Source of the DNA: Hyalangium gracile
Lineage (GTDB): Bacteria; Myxococcota; Myxococcia; Myxococcales; Myxococcaceae
DNA: 64,000 nucleotides
Direction of reading: 5' to 3'
Assembly (NCBI RefSeq): GCF_020103725.1
Contig: NZ_JAHXBG010000013.1
Span: forward strand, 124,001 to 188,000
In this document: in pieces, positions 51,960 through 59,901 of the stretch
Position numbering within the stretch: the first letter of the stretch is position 1
Layout of the letters: every line of letters begins with the position of its first letter
The notes under the pieces: generated by a model
Seen by the model: the letters and a program-made list of their open reading frames with translations, nothing else
Database searches by the model: none
What the model was told of the DNA's origin: nothing
Made by a program: the position numbers and the translations under genes

Positions 51960-52559
51960 GTGAAAAAGCTGACCGTCGCGCTTCTAGGGATGGTGCTTGT
52001 TTCCTGCAGTACCACTCACTCCTCCATCCCCGTCGAGGGGGAAGCGCCCGCTCATCTCGTGCTCGTCATGAGTGAGCGTCCTGATGGACAGGTCTCCTCC
52101 TCCTGGCACCGTGCCGAGGATTTCGATCTTGAGCGGTACCAAGGCCTGGAGGGGCGCATCATTCACGCCGCCGCTCACCCTCGGGACTGCCATGCGGAGT
52201 ACCTCGAGTGCATTGAAGAGTGCATGAGCCGCCCGCTTCTTCGTGGGTATGGGCATATCACCGCAGGGCGCGGACTCGGTGGGAAGCTGGAGTACTGCCA
52301 GGGACGGTGCAGACAGCCATACAACGACTGTGAAGAGCTTCAAGAGCTCAAGCCTCGAGAGTTCTCTACCTGGGATGGGGCGATGGATTGGCTGAAACGC
52401 AACCGCACATCCATTCTCGTGGGAAGCGTCATTGTAGTCGCGGGTGTGACTTTTGTTGTTGTCTCCGCAGGGGCTGGGCTCATCGTCCTCGCGCCAGCGG
52501 TGCTTCTGGCGACAGCGGGAGCTGGACCCGAGAACCATGCAGTGGGAGGAACTCGGTAG
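51960..52559 (+). CDS. Cys-rich lipoprotein with C-terminal membrane segment (possible SitA/DUF6310-like toxin remnant)
   Basis: 199 aa. GTG 51960 chosen for GGAGA seven bases upstream and for the lipobox LVSC at Cys16. After a linker come paired Cys motifs (CHAEYLECIEECM and YCQGRCRQPYNDC), then LKPREFSTWDGAMDWLKRN and a hydrophobic segment SILVGSVIVVAGVTFVVVSA-GLIVLAPAVLLA. This layout recalls polymorphic lipoprotein toxins of myxobacteria (SitA, transferred by outer-membrane exchange, and DUF6310 proteins), in which a toxin domain follows the membrane segment. Here the protein stops ~15 residues after it, so a toxin domain is missing. Base composition is clearly less GC-rich than the surroundings. 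The family link is from memory and unconfirmed. Confidence 0.6.
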   Translation: MKKLTVALLGMVLVSCSTTHSSIPVEGEAPAHLVLVMSERPDGQVSSSWHRAEDFDLERYQGLEGRIIHAAAHPRDCHAEYLECIEECMSRPLLRGYGHITAGRGLGGKLEYCQGRCRQPYNDCEELQELKPREFSTWDGAMDWLKRNRTSILVGSVIVVAGVTFVVVSAGAGLIVLAPAVLLATAGAGPENHAVGGTR

Positions 52560-52561
52560 GC

Positions 52562-53149
52562 ATGTCAACACGCTCTCTGGATGCGCAGGAGTTGTTGGGG
52601 CGACTCTGGGAAGAAGCTTCATCGGCAGAGGACAAGGAGAAGCTGCGAATGGCGGTCGATGCGCTCAGGTTCATCGCAGCTACCGGCCAGTCAGCCGATT
52701 TCGAAGACTACCGCAAGAGCCTTGATGCGAATGCTCCTCCGCTGGTCAGCGTGTCTTTCCAGACACGAGAAGAGGCGGAGGCCTGGCTCAACGCTCATCC
52801 CCGTCCACCCGATCAAGCATATGTGCTGATTGCGGGTGAGTATCACATCGTCATGTATGCTTCCGAGCGGAACCGCAGGAGTTTGCTCCGTCACCCGGCC
52901 CTTGAGTTCTATCTGGAAGAAATGACGCGGGGAGGGCTGCCGGCTCCAACCGCCTCCTTCCAGACGCGTGAGGAGGCGGAGGCCTGGCTTGCGCTCCAGC
53001 CCGAACCGCCACGTCAGGTCTTCATCACGATTGCGAGCGAGTACCATCTCGTGGCGTATCACCACAGGATCAACCTGCGAGCCATCTACCCCGTTGTCCT
53101 GGCGGCGAAGTCTCGGCTGGAATCCGTGGGTACTCCGGAGAAGCCCTGA
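52562..53149 (+). CDS. Duplicated-repeat protein, possible immunity partner
   Basis: 195 aa, ATG 2 bp after the lipoprotein stop. The N-terminal helical part (LDAQELLGRLWEEASSAEDK, LRMAVDALRFIAATGQSADF) is followed by two copies of a ~65-residue unit: FQTREEAEAWLNAHPRPPDQ and FQTREEAEAWLALQPEPPRQ, each continuing to a strand ending IAGEYHIVMY or IASEYHLVAY. I remember near-identical small proteins downstream of lipoprotein-toxin genes in Myxococcus and Corallococcus, sometimes misnamed 'head protein'. An immunity role is inference. No signal peptide. Lower GC than neighbours. Confidence 0.65.
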   Translation: MSTRSLDAQELLGRLWEEASSAEDKEKLRMAVDALRFIAATGQSADFEDYRKSLDANAPPLVSVSFQTREEAEAWLNAHPRPPDQAYVLIAGEYHIVMYASERNRRSLLRHPALEFYLEEMTRGGLPAPTASFQTREEAEAWLALQPEPPRQVFITIASEYHLVAYHHRINLRAIYPVVLAAKSRLESVGTPEKP

Positions 53150-53161
53150 AAGGGCGCCCCT

Positions 53162-53527
53162 CTATCGGAGGAGGGCGCCAGCCATGCCGGTGAGTGCCTG
53201 GAGCTGGGTCTCGTCCATCCGGAGCACGAGCGTGAGCAGGCGGCGCAAGCCGGGCGGGGACTCCTCCTGCTTGCCGCGAGAGGAGCTGGTGGGCTCGTCG
53301 GCGGCGCCTGTGCCTGTCAGCCCCAGCAGCGCGTCCGCAGAGATGTGGAGCACCGTGCAGAGTCGGCGCAGAGTCGGGACACTGGGCATCACCTTCCCGC
53401 GCTCCATGCGGCTGTAGACCATGGAGGTGATCTCCACGAGAGAGGCCACCTCCGCCTGGGTCAGTCCCGCGCGTTGCCGAGCCTCACGGGCCGCCTCGCC
53501 GATCTTCCTCGCTAGCTCTTCATTCAT
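53162..53527 (-). CDS. XRE-family transcriptional regulator
   Basis: 121 aa. HTH_3 domain at about 8-65: IGEAAREARQRAGLTQAEVA, LVEITSMVYSRMERGKVMPS, VPTLRRLCTVLHISADALLG. The C-terminal ~50 residues are polar with one helical segment (LRRLLTLVLRMDETQLQALT). Faces the repeat protein gene convergently across 12 bp. A perfect 12-bp palindrome sits 20 bases upstream of its start, so it probably autoregulates. Confidence 0.88.
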   Translation of the reverse strand: MNEELARKIGEAAREARQRAGLTQAEVASLVEITSMVYSRMERGKVMPSVPTLRRLCTVLHISADALLGLTGTGAADEPTSSSRGKQEESPPGLRRLLTLVLRMDETQLQALTGMAGALLR

Positions 53528-53547
53528 AGGTGAAGGGGAGAATACCT

Positions 53548-53559
53548 GATAGGCCTATC
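53548..53559. promoter_or_regulatory. Palindromic operator candidate
   Basis: GATAGGCCTATC is a perfect 12-base palindrome 20 bases upstream of the XRE regulator start. The octamer ATACCTGA overlapping it (53542-53549) recurs at 53653-53660 beside a second palindrome GGTATACC (53650-53657). The 53528-53822 gap otherwise holds no gene. Confidence 0.45.
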
Positions 53560-53822
53560 TCCCGGCTTGCCCGATCTGGGGGACAAACCCTCATCCGTGG
53601 GCCAGGTCAGGAGCGCCTCCAGGCTGTGCTGCTTGTGCGGAGCTACCTTGGTATACCTGACACGGGTAGGGTAGAAGTAGCGGCGATGGGGCTACACTCC
53701 GAGCCAGGAGCAGGGTGTGCCCAGGTCGGGTTGCGGCGCCAGCTCGGGGAGGTTGAACGCATGGGCGAGGGAGCTGCCCCGACACGGATGCGCCCGGATG
53801 GCCTGACCCTCGGAGCGGGGGC

Positions 53823-54370
53823 ATGACGACGCCTGCGCCCTTGGAGATCCCTCCTGGAACGGATGTCCGCGGCTTCCTGATCGAGGGGAAGCTGGGAGCC
53901 GGCGGCTTCGGCACGGTGTACCGAGCTTGTCGGGGCGGGCAGCTGTACGCGCTCAAGTTCATCCACCGGAAGGCTGCAGGGGGCTGGGGCGAAGCGCGAG
54001 GTGGACATCCTCATGCGGCTGGCCCATCCGAACGTGGTCGGCTTCGAGGGGTGTGGCTTCTGGCCGGATGACACGCGCGAGTACCTCGTGGTCATCATGG
54101 TCTACGTGGAGGGGCGGCGGCTGGACGTGTGGGCCCAGGAGGAGAACCCGGATGCCCGTGCGGTGGCCCGGAAGGTTCTCATCGCGGGGAAGGCCCTCGA
54201 GGCAATCCACCGGGAGCACGTGGTTCACCGGGACTTGAAGGAGGCGAACATCATCGTTCGCTCCGCGGATGGCGAGCCGGTCGTCGTGGACTTCGGAGTG
54301 GCGGGCGGCCCGAATACGCCGAGGGTGACGCGCGGTGTGCTCCCGCCCTGCACGCTGGAGTACCATAGGA
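53823..54370 (+). pseudogene. Frameshifted and truncated serine/threonine kinase
   Basis: Translation begins in one frame with the P-loop (FLIEGKLGAGGFGTVYRACR, YALKFIHRKA), then homology jumps to the next frame near 53980-54000, within the G-run before 'GCGAAGCGC', and continues REVDILMRLAHPNVVGFEG, AIHREHVVHRDLKEANIIVR, VVVDFGVAGGP, TRGVLPPCTLEYHR. One extra base in the G-run explains the shift. Kinase homology stops at about 54365, before the APE-helix region, and the remaining C lobe is absent; the opposite strand there is cysC. A sequencing error could explain the frameshift but not the truncation. Confidence 0.75.
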
Positions 54371-54398
54371 TCCCAGGTGGAGACTTCGACTCTGTGAC

Positions 54399-55034
54399 TC
54401 AATGTTCGCGTCGAGTCCGTGCGATGAGCCCCCAGGCGCGCAGGGTCTCCAGGATGCGCTCGCGCCCTGCCTCCACCGTCTCCTCATCCGTACGCACGAT
54501 GACTTCGGGGGACTCGGGTGGCTCGTAAGGGTCCGAGATGCCGGTGAAGTGCGGGAGCTCTCCGGCCAGGGCCTTCTTGTAGAGCCCCTTCACGTCGCGG
54601 CGGATGAGGGCCTCCAGGCTCGCCCATGCGTACACCTCCACGAACGGGATGCCGGTCCCGGTGGAGAGCTGACGCATTTCATCGCGCGAGTCCCGGTACG
54701 GCGAGATGGCCGCGACGATCACCGCCACGCGGTGCCGTGCCAGCAGCCGCGCCACGTAGCCGATGCGCCGCACGTTCTCCACGCGGTCCTCTCGCGAGAA
54801 GCCGAGCCCGCGCGACAGGTGCTTGCGCACCTCATCCCCGTCGAGGATCTCCACCGGCAGGAGCGGCTCCAGGTGCTCCCGGACGGCGCGCGACAGCGTG
54901 CTCTTGCCCGCGCCGGACATGCCGGTCAGCCAGAGGATGAAGCCCGTCCGGCGCTCGGCCCCATCGCTCGTGCCGGCTTCCGCGTCTCCTGCATCCTGGC
55001 CCGCGGGGCTGGTAGGGGATGGCTGCTTGCTCAC
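54399..55034 (-). CDS. cysC: Adenylylsulfate kinase
   Basis: 211 aa from GTG 55034. P-loop FILWLTGMSGAGKSTLSRAV, then VEILDGDEVRKHLSRGLGFS, REDRVENVRRIGYVARLLAR, VAAISPYRDSRDEMR, FVEVYAWASLEALIRRDVKG, YKKALAGELPHFTGISDPYE. It phosphorylates APS to PAPS, the sulfuryl donor. An N-terminal ~30-residue polar tail is extra. It lies 151 bp downstream of the isonitrile genes on the same strand; I treat it as the cluster border because the sulfation logic is not needed for isonitriles, but co-transcription cannot be excluded. Confidence 0.9.
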   Translation of the reverse strand: MSKQPSPTSPAGQDAGDAEAGTSDGAERRTGFILWLTGMSGAGKSTLSRAVREHLEPLLPVEILDGDEVRKHLSRGLGFSREDRVENVRRIGYVARLLARHRVAVIVAAISPYRDSRDEMRQLSTGTGIPFVEVYAWASLEALIRRDVKGLYKKALAGELPHFTGISDPYEPPESPEVIVRTDEETVEAGRERILETLRAWGLIARTRREH

Positions 55035-55185
55035 GAGACCTTCGCTCCGCCTTCGATGAGGCACGGTAGCACGGGTACTCCGGGAAGGCCCGCGGCTTGC
55101 CGAGCGGGCCTTCCGTGTTGGCCTCGCAACCACTGCGCGATCCATCCATCCATCCAGCCGCGCGGTCCAGGCGACTACCCGCCAC

Positions 55186-56019
55186 TCAGAGGATGTGGAT
55201 CCGCTGGAGGTGGCGGGGTGAGTCCGCCTGGAACGCGTTGCGCCCATGCAGCTGGGCGTGGTTGTCCGCCAGCAGCATGTCGCCGTCGCGCCAGGCGTGG
55301 ACGTAGCAGGCCCGCGGGTCATACAGCGCCTGGCGCAGCTCCTGGAGGAAGCCCTCGCGCCGCTCGGCCGGGATGCCGGCGATCTCGATGAAGAGCGGGT
55401 TGAGCTTCACGCTCTCGTCATTCAGCTCCTCGGCGAACCGCAGGGTGGTGGCTCCGGTATCCGGGTGCCGCGAGACCAGCGGCACCGTCACCTGCCCGCC
55501 GTAGTGCGCCACCTTCTCCGTGGTGTAGGTGATGACGACCTTGCTCCACTCCTCGCGCTGCGCGGCGGTGGCCCGCCGCCAGACGGTCGGGGTGTGGCTG
55601 AAGATCGTCTCGCCACCCGCGCCGGGCCGGGGGGCCTTGCGGCACTGGAAGAACTGGAAGCGCGGCACCACCCGGGCGAAGGCGCCATCCCAGTGCAGAG
55701 GGACGTTGCCTGGCGTGAACAGGTAGTTCCGCGGCCGCTCGTGGATGACGAGCTCCAATACCTCACCGAAGTCCCAGGTGAGCAGCTCGCCCCAGGTGCG
55801 GGCGTACCCGACCATCTCCTCCTTGGGGAGCGCCGAGAAGCCGCGCAGGATGACGACGCCGTGCTTCTGGGTCCACTGGCGCAGCAGGGACGCCGGCAGT
55901 TCGCGCAGGTCCGCCCCCGTGCCATTGGCCTCCACGAGGAGCCCGAAGGGTTGGACGGGTTGGCTCGACAGCTCGATGGCGGCCTCGCGCGGGACGATGG
56001 TTTCCGTGCTGATCATCAT
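55186..56019 (-). CDS. pvcB: Fe(II)/2-oxoglutarate dioxygenase, PvcB/isonitrile-associated
   Basis: 277 aa; ATG 56019 forms an ATGA overlap with the isonitrile synthase stop. TauD/TfdA fold: GVVILRGFSALPKEEMVGYA, iron ligands H109 and D111 in PLHWDGAFARVVPRFQFFQC, distal His258 in DNHAQLHGRNAF, and the C-terminal Arg (RHLQRIHI) for 2-oxoglutarate. In PvcB/IsnB/AmbI3 pathways this enzyme oxidatively decarboxylates the isonitrile amino acid to a vinyl isonitrile. Tight coupling to the synthase gene supports that role here. Tyr versus Trp specificity cannot be read by eye. Confidence 0.88.
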   Translation of the reverse strand: MMISTETIVPREAAIELSSQPVQPFGLLVEANGTGADLRELPASLLRQWTQKHGVVILRGFSALPKEEMVGYARTWGELLTWDFGEVLELVIHERPRNYLFTPGNVPLHWDGAFARVVPRFQFFQCRKAPRPGAGGETIFSHTPTVWRRATAAQREEWSKVVITYTTEKVAHYGGQVTVPLVSRHPDTGATTLRFAEELNDESVKLNPLFIEIAGIPAERREGFLQELRQALYDPRACYVHAWRDGDMLLADNHAQLHGRNAFQADSPRHLQRIHIL

Positions 56020-56993
56020 GACGCCAGCTCCTGGATGAAGGTGGGGGCCACGAAGTGGCTGGGGCGCTGCTTGCGCATGACGAGCGACGCGTTCATGCGC
56101 TCGGCTTCCTGCCGCTTGACGAGCATCAGGCCCTTGCCGGTATCCACCACCACCCCGTGCCAGGGCGTGAGCCAGTTGTCCTTCGTTCCCACCATGTGGA
56201 TGCCAATCTTCGAGGAGTGCAGCGGCTGCGGGTGGATGGAGAGCCGGAGCGCGCTGGGGAACTGCTCGCCGACCAGGCTGCTCCACGCGTTGCTGCGCTG
56301 GATGGTCTTGTAGGCGAGCTCCTTCGACGCCTCGCGGAGCTTGTTCCGGCTCTCGTCCGGCCGCAGCACGACCTGATCCTCGAACATGAAGCGGTGGATG
56401 CCGTTGAAGAGGTTCTGCGTGGCCGGCTCGTTCTGGACACGCCAGCGCAGCTCCTCGAGCGGGGTGGAATAGCGCTCGGTCAGCTGCCGGCGCATCTCGT
56501 CAAATGCGATGTCTCCGAAGAGATCCTCCAGCGCGAAGAAGTGGATCGCGCTGCCGCCGATCTCCTCCAGCATCCGGATCAGCTCGTGCTTGTAGCGGGT
56601 GACGTCCGCGTCTCGCACGCCCACGATGTCGCTGAAGACGCGCCCGTCCGAGCAGATGGTGAGGCGCGCCCCTGGCGCATAGATGTGGCCGATGTGCTCG
56701 CAGAGCGACTGGAGGAAGTCCAGCGCCACCCGCTCCGCCATGTCCGGCAGGGGCCCGAGCACCTTGCGGAGGTTGGGAGACTTCGCCGGGAAGGCGGGGA
56801 GGACGAAGTGGATCGGCTCTCCGCGCGCCACGACGTTCTTCACCTGCTCGAGGTGAGGCGCGAAGCACTGCTCGCACGGGGTTCGTGCGCATGCCTCGCC
56901 ATGGCCGGAGCTGATGCGCCGGAACTGGAAGAGCAGACCGAGGATCTGCCTGGAGATGGTGGACACGTCGCTCGTCTGGATCTCTGAGTACAT
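56016..56993 (-). CDS. pvcA: Isonitrile (isocyanide) synthase, PvcA/IsnA/DIT1 family
   Basis: 325 aa (P. aeruginosa PvcA is of similar length). ATG 56993 is preferred because GCGGAGGT lies seven bases upstream; a GTG at 57038 lacks any such site. Family motifs: ACARTPCEQC (35-43), HFVLPAFPAKSPNLRKVLGP (66-74 core), PDMAERVALDFLQ, YAPGARLTICSDGRVFSDIV (115-120 core), RLSIHPQP and DNWLTPWHGVVVD. The enzyme converts the alpha-amino group of Tyr or Trp, with ribulose 5-phosphate as carbon source, to an isonitrile. Overlaps pvcB. The leader can fold over its ribosome binding site (57001-57025). Confidence 0.9.
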   Translation of the reverse strand: MYSEIQTSDVSTISRQILGLLFQFRRISSGHGEACARTPCEQCFAPHLEQVKNVVARGEPIHFVLPAFPAKSPNLRKVLGPLPDMAERVALDFLQSLCEHIGHIYAPGARLTICSDGRVFSDIVGVRDADVTRYKHELIRMLEEIGGSAIHFFALEDLFGDIAFDEMRRQLTERYSTPLEELRWRVQNEPATQNLFNGIHRFMFEDQVVLRPDESRNKLREASKELAYKTIQRSNAWSSLVGEQFPSALRLSIHPQPLHSSKIGIHMVGTKDNWLTPWHGVVVDTGKGLMLVKRQEAERMNASLVMRKQRPSHFVAPTFIQELAS

Positions 56994-57000
56994 GGGGAAG

Positions 57001-57025
57001 ACCTCCGCGGTGGCTTTGCGGAGGT
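57001..57025 (-). promoter_or_regulatory. Leader hairpin that buries the pvcA ribosome binding site
   Basis: On the pvcA mRNA, ACCTCCGC (57025-57018) is perfectly complementary to GCGGAGGT (57008-57001), separated by nine bases. The second arm is the Shine-Dalgarno sequence, seven bases before ATG. An 8-bp GC-rich stem would block initiation until opened. ACCTCC also equals the 16S anti-SD sequence. The 56994-57254 gap shows no obvious sigma70 promoter. Confidence 0.55.
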
Positions 57026-57254
57026 GGATGGCCCTCACGTGGGTTGTGAGAATCCGGATCGCCGAGGGGCATCCGTCGGCTGGGACCCAGGCGGCCTTCC
57101 GTCAGCTCTCTCCACGGCAGGCATGCGTCACATCCAGCCCGAGCGGACTCCAGTCCTGCTGAGCGAGCCGACGGGGAATGGCGCCAGAGGGGGGACGTAC
57201 CGTGCTCCCACGCTCCATTCCTTCCCAGCCCCCGGCCGCCAGAGGGAGCACAAC

Positions 57255-58673
57255 ATGAGCAGCACTCGAACCGGAAAGCAGGCCATGGGCCGAGCCGTGG
57301 TCATTGGCGGCAGCATCGCAGGCCTGCTGAGCGCCAGGGTCCTCTCGGACTCTTTCGAGGAGGTGGTCCTCCTGGAGCGGGATCCTCCTCCTCTGGGGCC
57401 CGAGCCTCGCAAGGGCGCTCCGCAGGGGCGCCATGTCCACGCCATCCTCCAGACGGGACTGCAGGTGATGGCGGGGTTCTTCCCCGGTCTCATCCAGCAG
57501 GTGCAGCGCGAGGGCGGCATGATCGCCGACACCAGCCGTGACGTGGCCTGGTTCCACTTCGGCTCCTGGAAGCCGCGCTACCAGAGCCGGGTGGAGGGCG
57601 TCATGAGCACCCGCCCCTTCATGGAGTGGCTCATCTACCGGCGCGTCGCCGCGCTGCCGAACGTCAAGCTGCGGCACGGCTGCTCCGTGGACGGGCTCAT
57701 CGAAGATGCCGATCGGACGGGCATCCAGGGCGTCCGGGTGAAGGGCCCCGAGGGAGAGGAGACGCTCCAGGCCTCGCTGGTCGTGGACGCGAGCGGCCGT
57801 GGAACCCGGGCGCCGCGGTGGCTGGAGGAGCTCGGCTATGGCAGGCCGGAGCAGGAGGAGGTCAGCATCAACCTGGCCTACACGAGCCGGTTCTATGAGC
57901 GCCCGCCGGACTTCAAGGAGGACTGGCGGTACGTGCTGCTGTTCGCCCGGCCTCCAGAGTCCTGGCGCTCGGGCATGATGTGCGACGTCGAGGACGGGCG
58001 GTGGCAGGTCAGCCTCAACGGCTACTTCGGTGACCACCCGCCCACCGATGACGAGGGGTTCCTGGAGTACGCGCGCACGCTGCCCACCCGGACCATCTAC
58101 GACGCCATCAAGAACGCCCGGCCGCTGACGCCGCCCATCGTGCACAAGTACCCCGCGAGCCGGTGGACCCACTATGAGCGGCTGCCACGGCTCCCGGAGG
58201 GCTTCATCGTCCTCGGCGATGCGGCCTGCTCCTTCAATCCCATCTACGCCCAGGGGATGACGGTCAGCGCCCTGGGCGCGCGGCTGCTCGCGCAGTGCCT
58301 CGCCGAGCAGGCTCGCTCCTCACCGGGACAGCTGCGAGGGCTGTCGACCCGCTTCCAGCGACGCCTGTGCAAGGTCATCTCCACGCCCTGGCGGATGTCC
58401 ACCTTCACGGACCTGCGCTACCCGCAGACCCAGGGGCGGCGTCCCTTCGGGCTGAGGCTGGTGCAGTGGAGCATGGTCACGCTCATCGACATGGCCTCCT
58501 GGAACGTGCGGCTCTGCCACCAGCTCTTCCTGGTCGTGCACATGCAGGCCAAGGGGAAGACGCTCATGAATCCGGGCATCCTCTTCCCGTTCCTCGCCTA
58601 TGCGCTGAAGAGCCTGTTCGTGGGGCTGCCGCGGAGGGCCAACGTGAGCCCCCTGCCGCCCGCCCGGCTCTGA
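57255..58673 (+). CDS. FAD-dependent monooxygenase (epoxidase/hydroxylase-like)
   Basis: 472 aa from ATG 57255 (GAGGGAG upstream), divergent from pvcA. Rossmann FAD motif AVVIGGSIAGLLSARVLSDS, then LLERDPPPLGPEPRKGAPQG, the middle motif LVVDASGRGTRAP, and the flavin-monooxygenase DG motif FIVLGDAACSFNPIYAQGMT. C-terminal helices (LFLVVHMQAKGK, FLAYALKSLFVGLP) could touch the membrane. Family members hydroxylate or epoxidise; in meroterpenoid pathways such enzymes often epoxidise the terpene to start cyclisation. Its role here is inferred from neighbours. An 11-bp hairpin follows its stop. Confidence 0.85.
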   Translation: MSSTRTGKQAMGRAVVIGGSIAGLLSARVLSDSFEEVVLLERDPPPLGPEPRKGAPQGRHVHAILQTGLQVMAGFFPGLIQQVQREGGMIADTSRDVAWFHFGSWKPRYQSRVEGVMSTRPFMEWLIYRRVAALPNVKLRHGCSVDGLIEDADRTGIQGVRVKGPEGEETLQASLVVDASGRGTRAPRWLEELGYGRPEQEEVSINLAYTSRFYERPPDFKEDWRYVLLFARPPESWRSGMMCDVEDGRWQVSLNGYFGDHPPTDDEGFLEYARTLPTRTIYDAIKNARPLTPPIVHKYPASRWTHYERLPRLPEGFIVLGDAACSFNPIYAQGMTVSALGARLLAQCLAEQARSSPGQLRGLSTRFQRRLCKVISTPWRMSTFTDLRYPQTQGRRPFGLRLVQWSMVTLIDMASWNVRLCHQLFLVVHMQAKGKTLMNPGILFPFLAYALKSLFVGLPRRANVSPLPPARL

Positions 58674-58680
58674 GGGCTGA

Positions 58681-58715
58681 AAGAAAAAGCCCCAGGGCGG
58701 GGAGCCCTGGGGCTT
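58681..58715 (-). terminator. Intrinsic terminator of the prenyltransferase gene
   Basis: Perfect 11-bp arms AAGCCCCAGGG (58687-58697) and CCCTGGGGCTT (58705-58715); on the minus strand the stem is followed by TTTTTCTT. It serves the minus-strand prenyltransferase; the FAD monooxygenase on the other strand may use the stem too but without a T-run. Confidence 0.8.
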
Positions 58716-58719
58716 GGGT

Positions 58720-59691
58720 TCACACGGCCTGCTTCAGCCGTGGGAGCACGATGGAGCGCGTCTTGTCCCGATCGATGTCGACCTGCATCTTGACGCGCAG
58801 GAAGTAGCTGACGTCCCGCGCGTAGCCCCGCTCCAGCTTGACGTACGCCCGATTCGGAGAGAACGCCCAGGCGAGGATGTACTGCGGGTTGGCGTTCAGC
58901 GTGGGCGCGTGGTGCAGCACCTCGAGCCGGCGGCCCAGGGCGGGTAGGTGGATCTCCGGGTTCGGCGCGTCGTAGGGAATCTCGGGCGCGTAGGTGCACC
59001 ACCGGAGCGGCTTGTCCTGCTGCCACGAGAACGTGAGCGCGACGCACCCATAGTTGGCCTGCGTCGCGAGGATGTCGTAGCAGACCTCCGACGAGGGCGT
59101 CACCGAGCCCATGGCATGGGCGAACGACTGGAGCCACTGCTCCGTCCGCAGCTCCATGTCCCAGCCGAAGTACACGTTCGTGGTGTGGTGCTGGAAGTCC
59201 GAGGAGACGAAGTACGTGGTGTCGAGCCCGAAGTGCCGCAGCAGCCCCTGCGCGTTCCGCACGCTGTCAGGCAGGGACGGCACCCGCTGGCAGAGGCGCT
59301 CGATGGGCGTGCAGCCGGTGAAGGACCAGGCCTTGGCCATCCCGAAGCCGGCGTCGAAGTCGAGCCCGGCGCTGAAGCTCCCCGGGCAGGTGTCCAGGAT
59401 CTGGCTCTGCAGGGTGAGCAGCTGAGGATGCTCGGGTCCCACTAGTCCGGCCTCCCGCGCCACGGCCGTGCGGTTGATCGGCTCCGAATCGAGGATGCGG
59501 TAGTACAGGCCATCCCCGGGCTTGGTGGTGGCCTTGAACTGGACGGGGCGCTCGTGGAACTCCGTCCTGAACGCCTTCAGCGCTGCTCGGATCGTGTCCT
59601 CCTTGAAGCCCGCTCCGAGGCCTCGGGTGAGCTGGCGCATGTCCGTGATGAACTGCTCTTCTTCAAAGGATTGGGTGTCGATGAGTTCCAT
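58720..59691 (-). CDS. ABBA-type aromatic prenyltransferase (CloQ/NphB/AmbP1-like)
   Basis: 323 aa, the length of CloQ/NphB-type enzymes. I see the family pattern of paired strands rather than Asp-rich motifs: GDGLYYRILDSEPINRTAVA, CPGSFSAGLDFDAGFGMAKA, WSFTGCTPIERLCQRVPSLP, TTYFVSSDFQHHTTNVYFGW, YDILATQANYGCVALTFSW and DVSYFLRVKMQVDIDRDK. No NDxxD/DDxxD motif and no membrane helices, so it is a soluble PT-barrel enzyme. It should attach a C5-C20 prenyl group to an electron-rich aromatic ring. AmbP1 in hapalindole clusters belongs to this superfamily and acts on an indolyl vinyl isonitrile. Separate monocistron divergent from the FAD oxidase. Confidence 0.82.
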   Translation of the reverse strand: MELIDTQSFEEEQFITDMRQLTRGLGAGFKEDTIRAALKAFRTEFHERPVQFKATTKPGDGLYYRILDSEPINRTAVAREAGLVGPEHPQLLTLQSQILDTCPGSFSAGLDFDAGFGMAKAWSFTGCTPIERLCQRVPSLPDSVRNAQGLLRHFGLDTTYFVSSDFQHHTTNVYFGWDMELRTEQWLQSFAHAMGSVTPSSEVCYDILATQANYGCVALTFSWQQDKPLRWCTYAPEIPYDAPNPEIHLPALGRRLEVLHHAPTLNANPQYILAWAFSPNRAYVKLERGYARDVSYFLRVKMQVDIDRDKTRSIVLPRLKQAV

Positions 59692-59901
59692 TCAGCCTGT
59701 CTCCAAGTGACTCGATGTCATGCAGGCAGAGTGGGGCCTGGCGGAAAGTGATGAACGTCTGGCGCCCTCCGGCAGGCTGGCGAGCGAGCACCTGAAGGAC
59801 GACATGCTTCCGGGGGACGCCTTGCCCTCTTCGCGGGTCATCACAACCGCGCGCGGCGCTGTCTGACCTGAGAGTCCAAGCGCTTCGACAGGGGAGTCTT
59901 C

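Noticed and set aside
51611-54400. Integrated element using tRNA-Gly as attachment site
   Set aside because: I found no repeat of the tRNA 3' end further along and no integrase gene, so no island boundary can be shown.
54399-55034. cysC as a member of the isonitrile cluster
   Set aside because: It is on the same strand as pvcAB but separated by 151 bp, and nothing in the visible chemistry needs PAPS; kept as a border gene.
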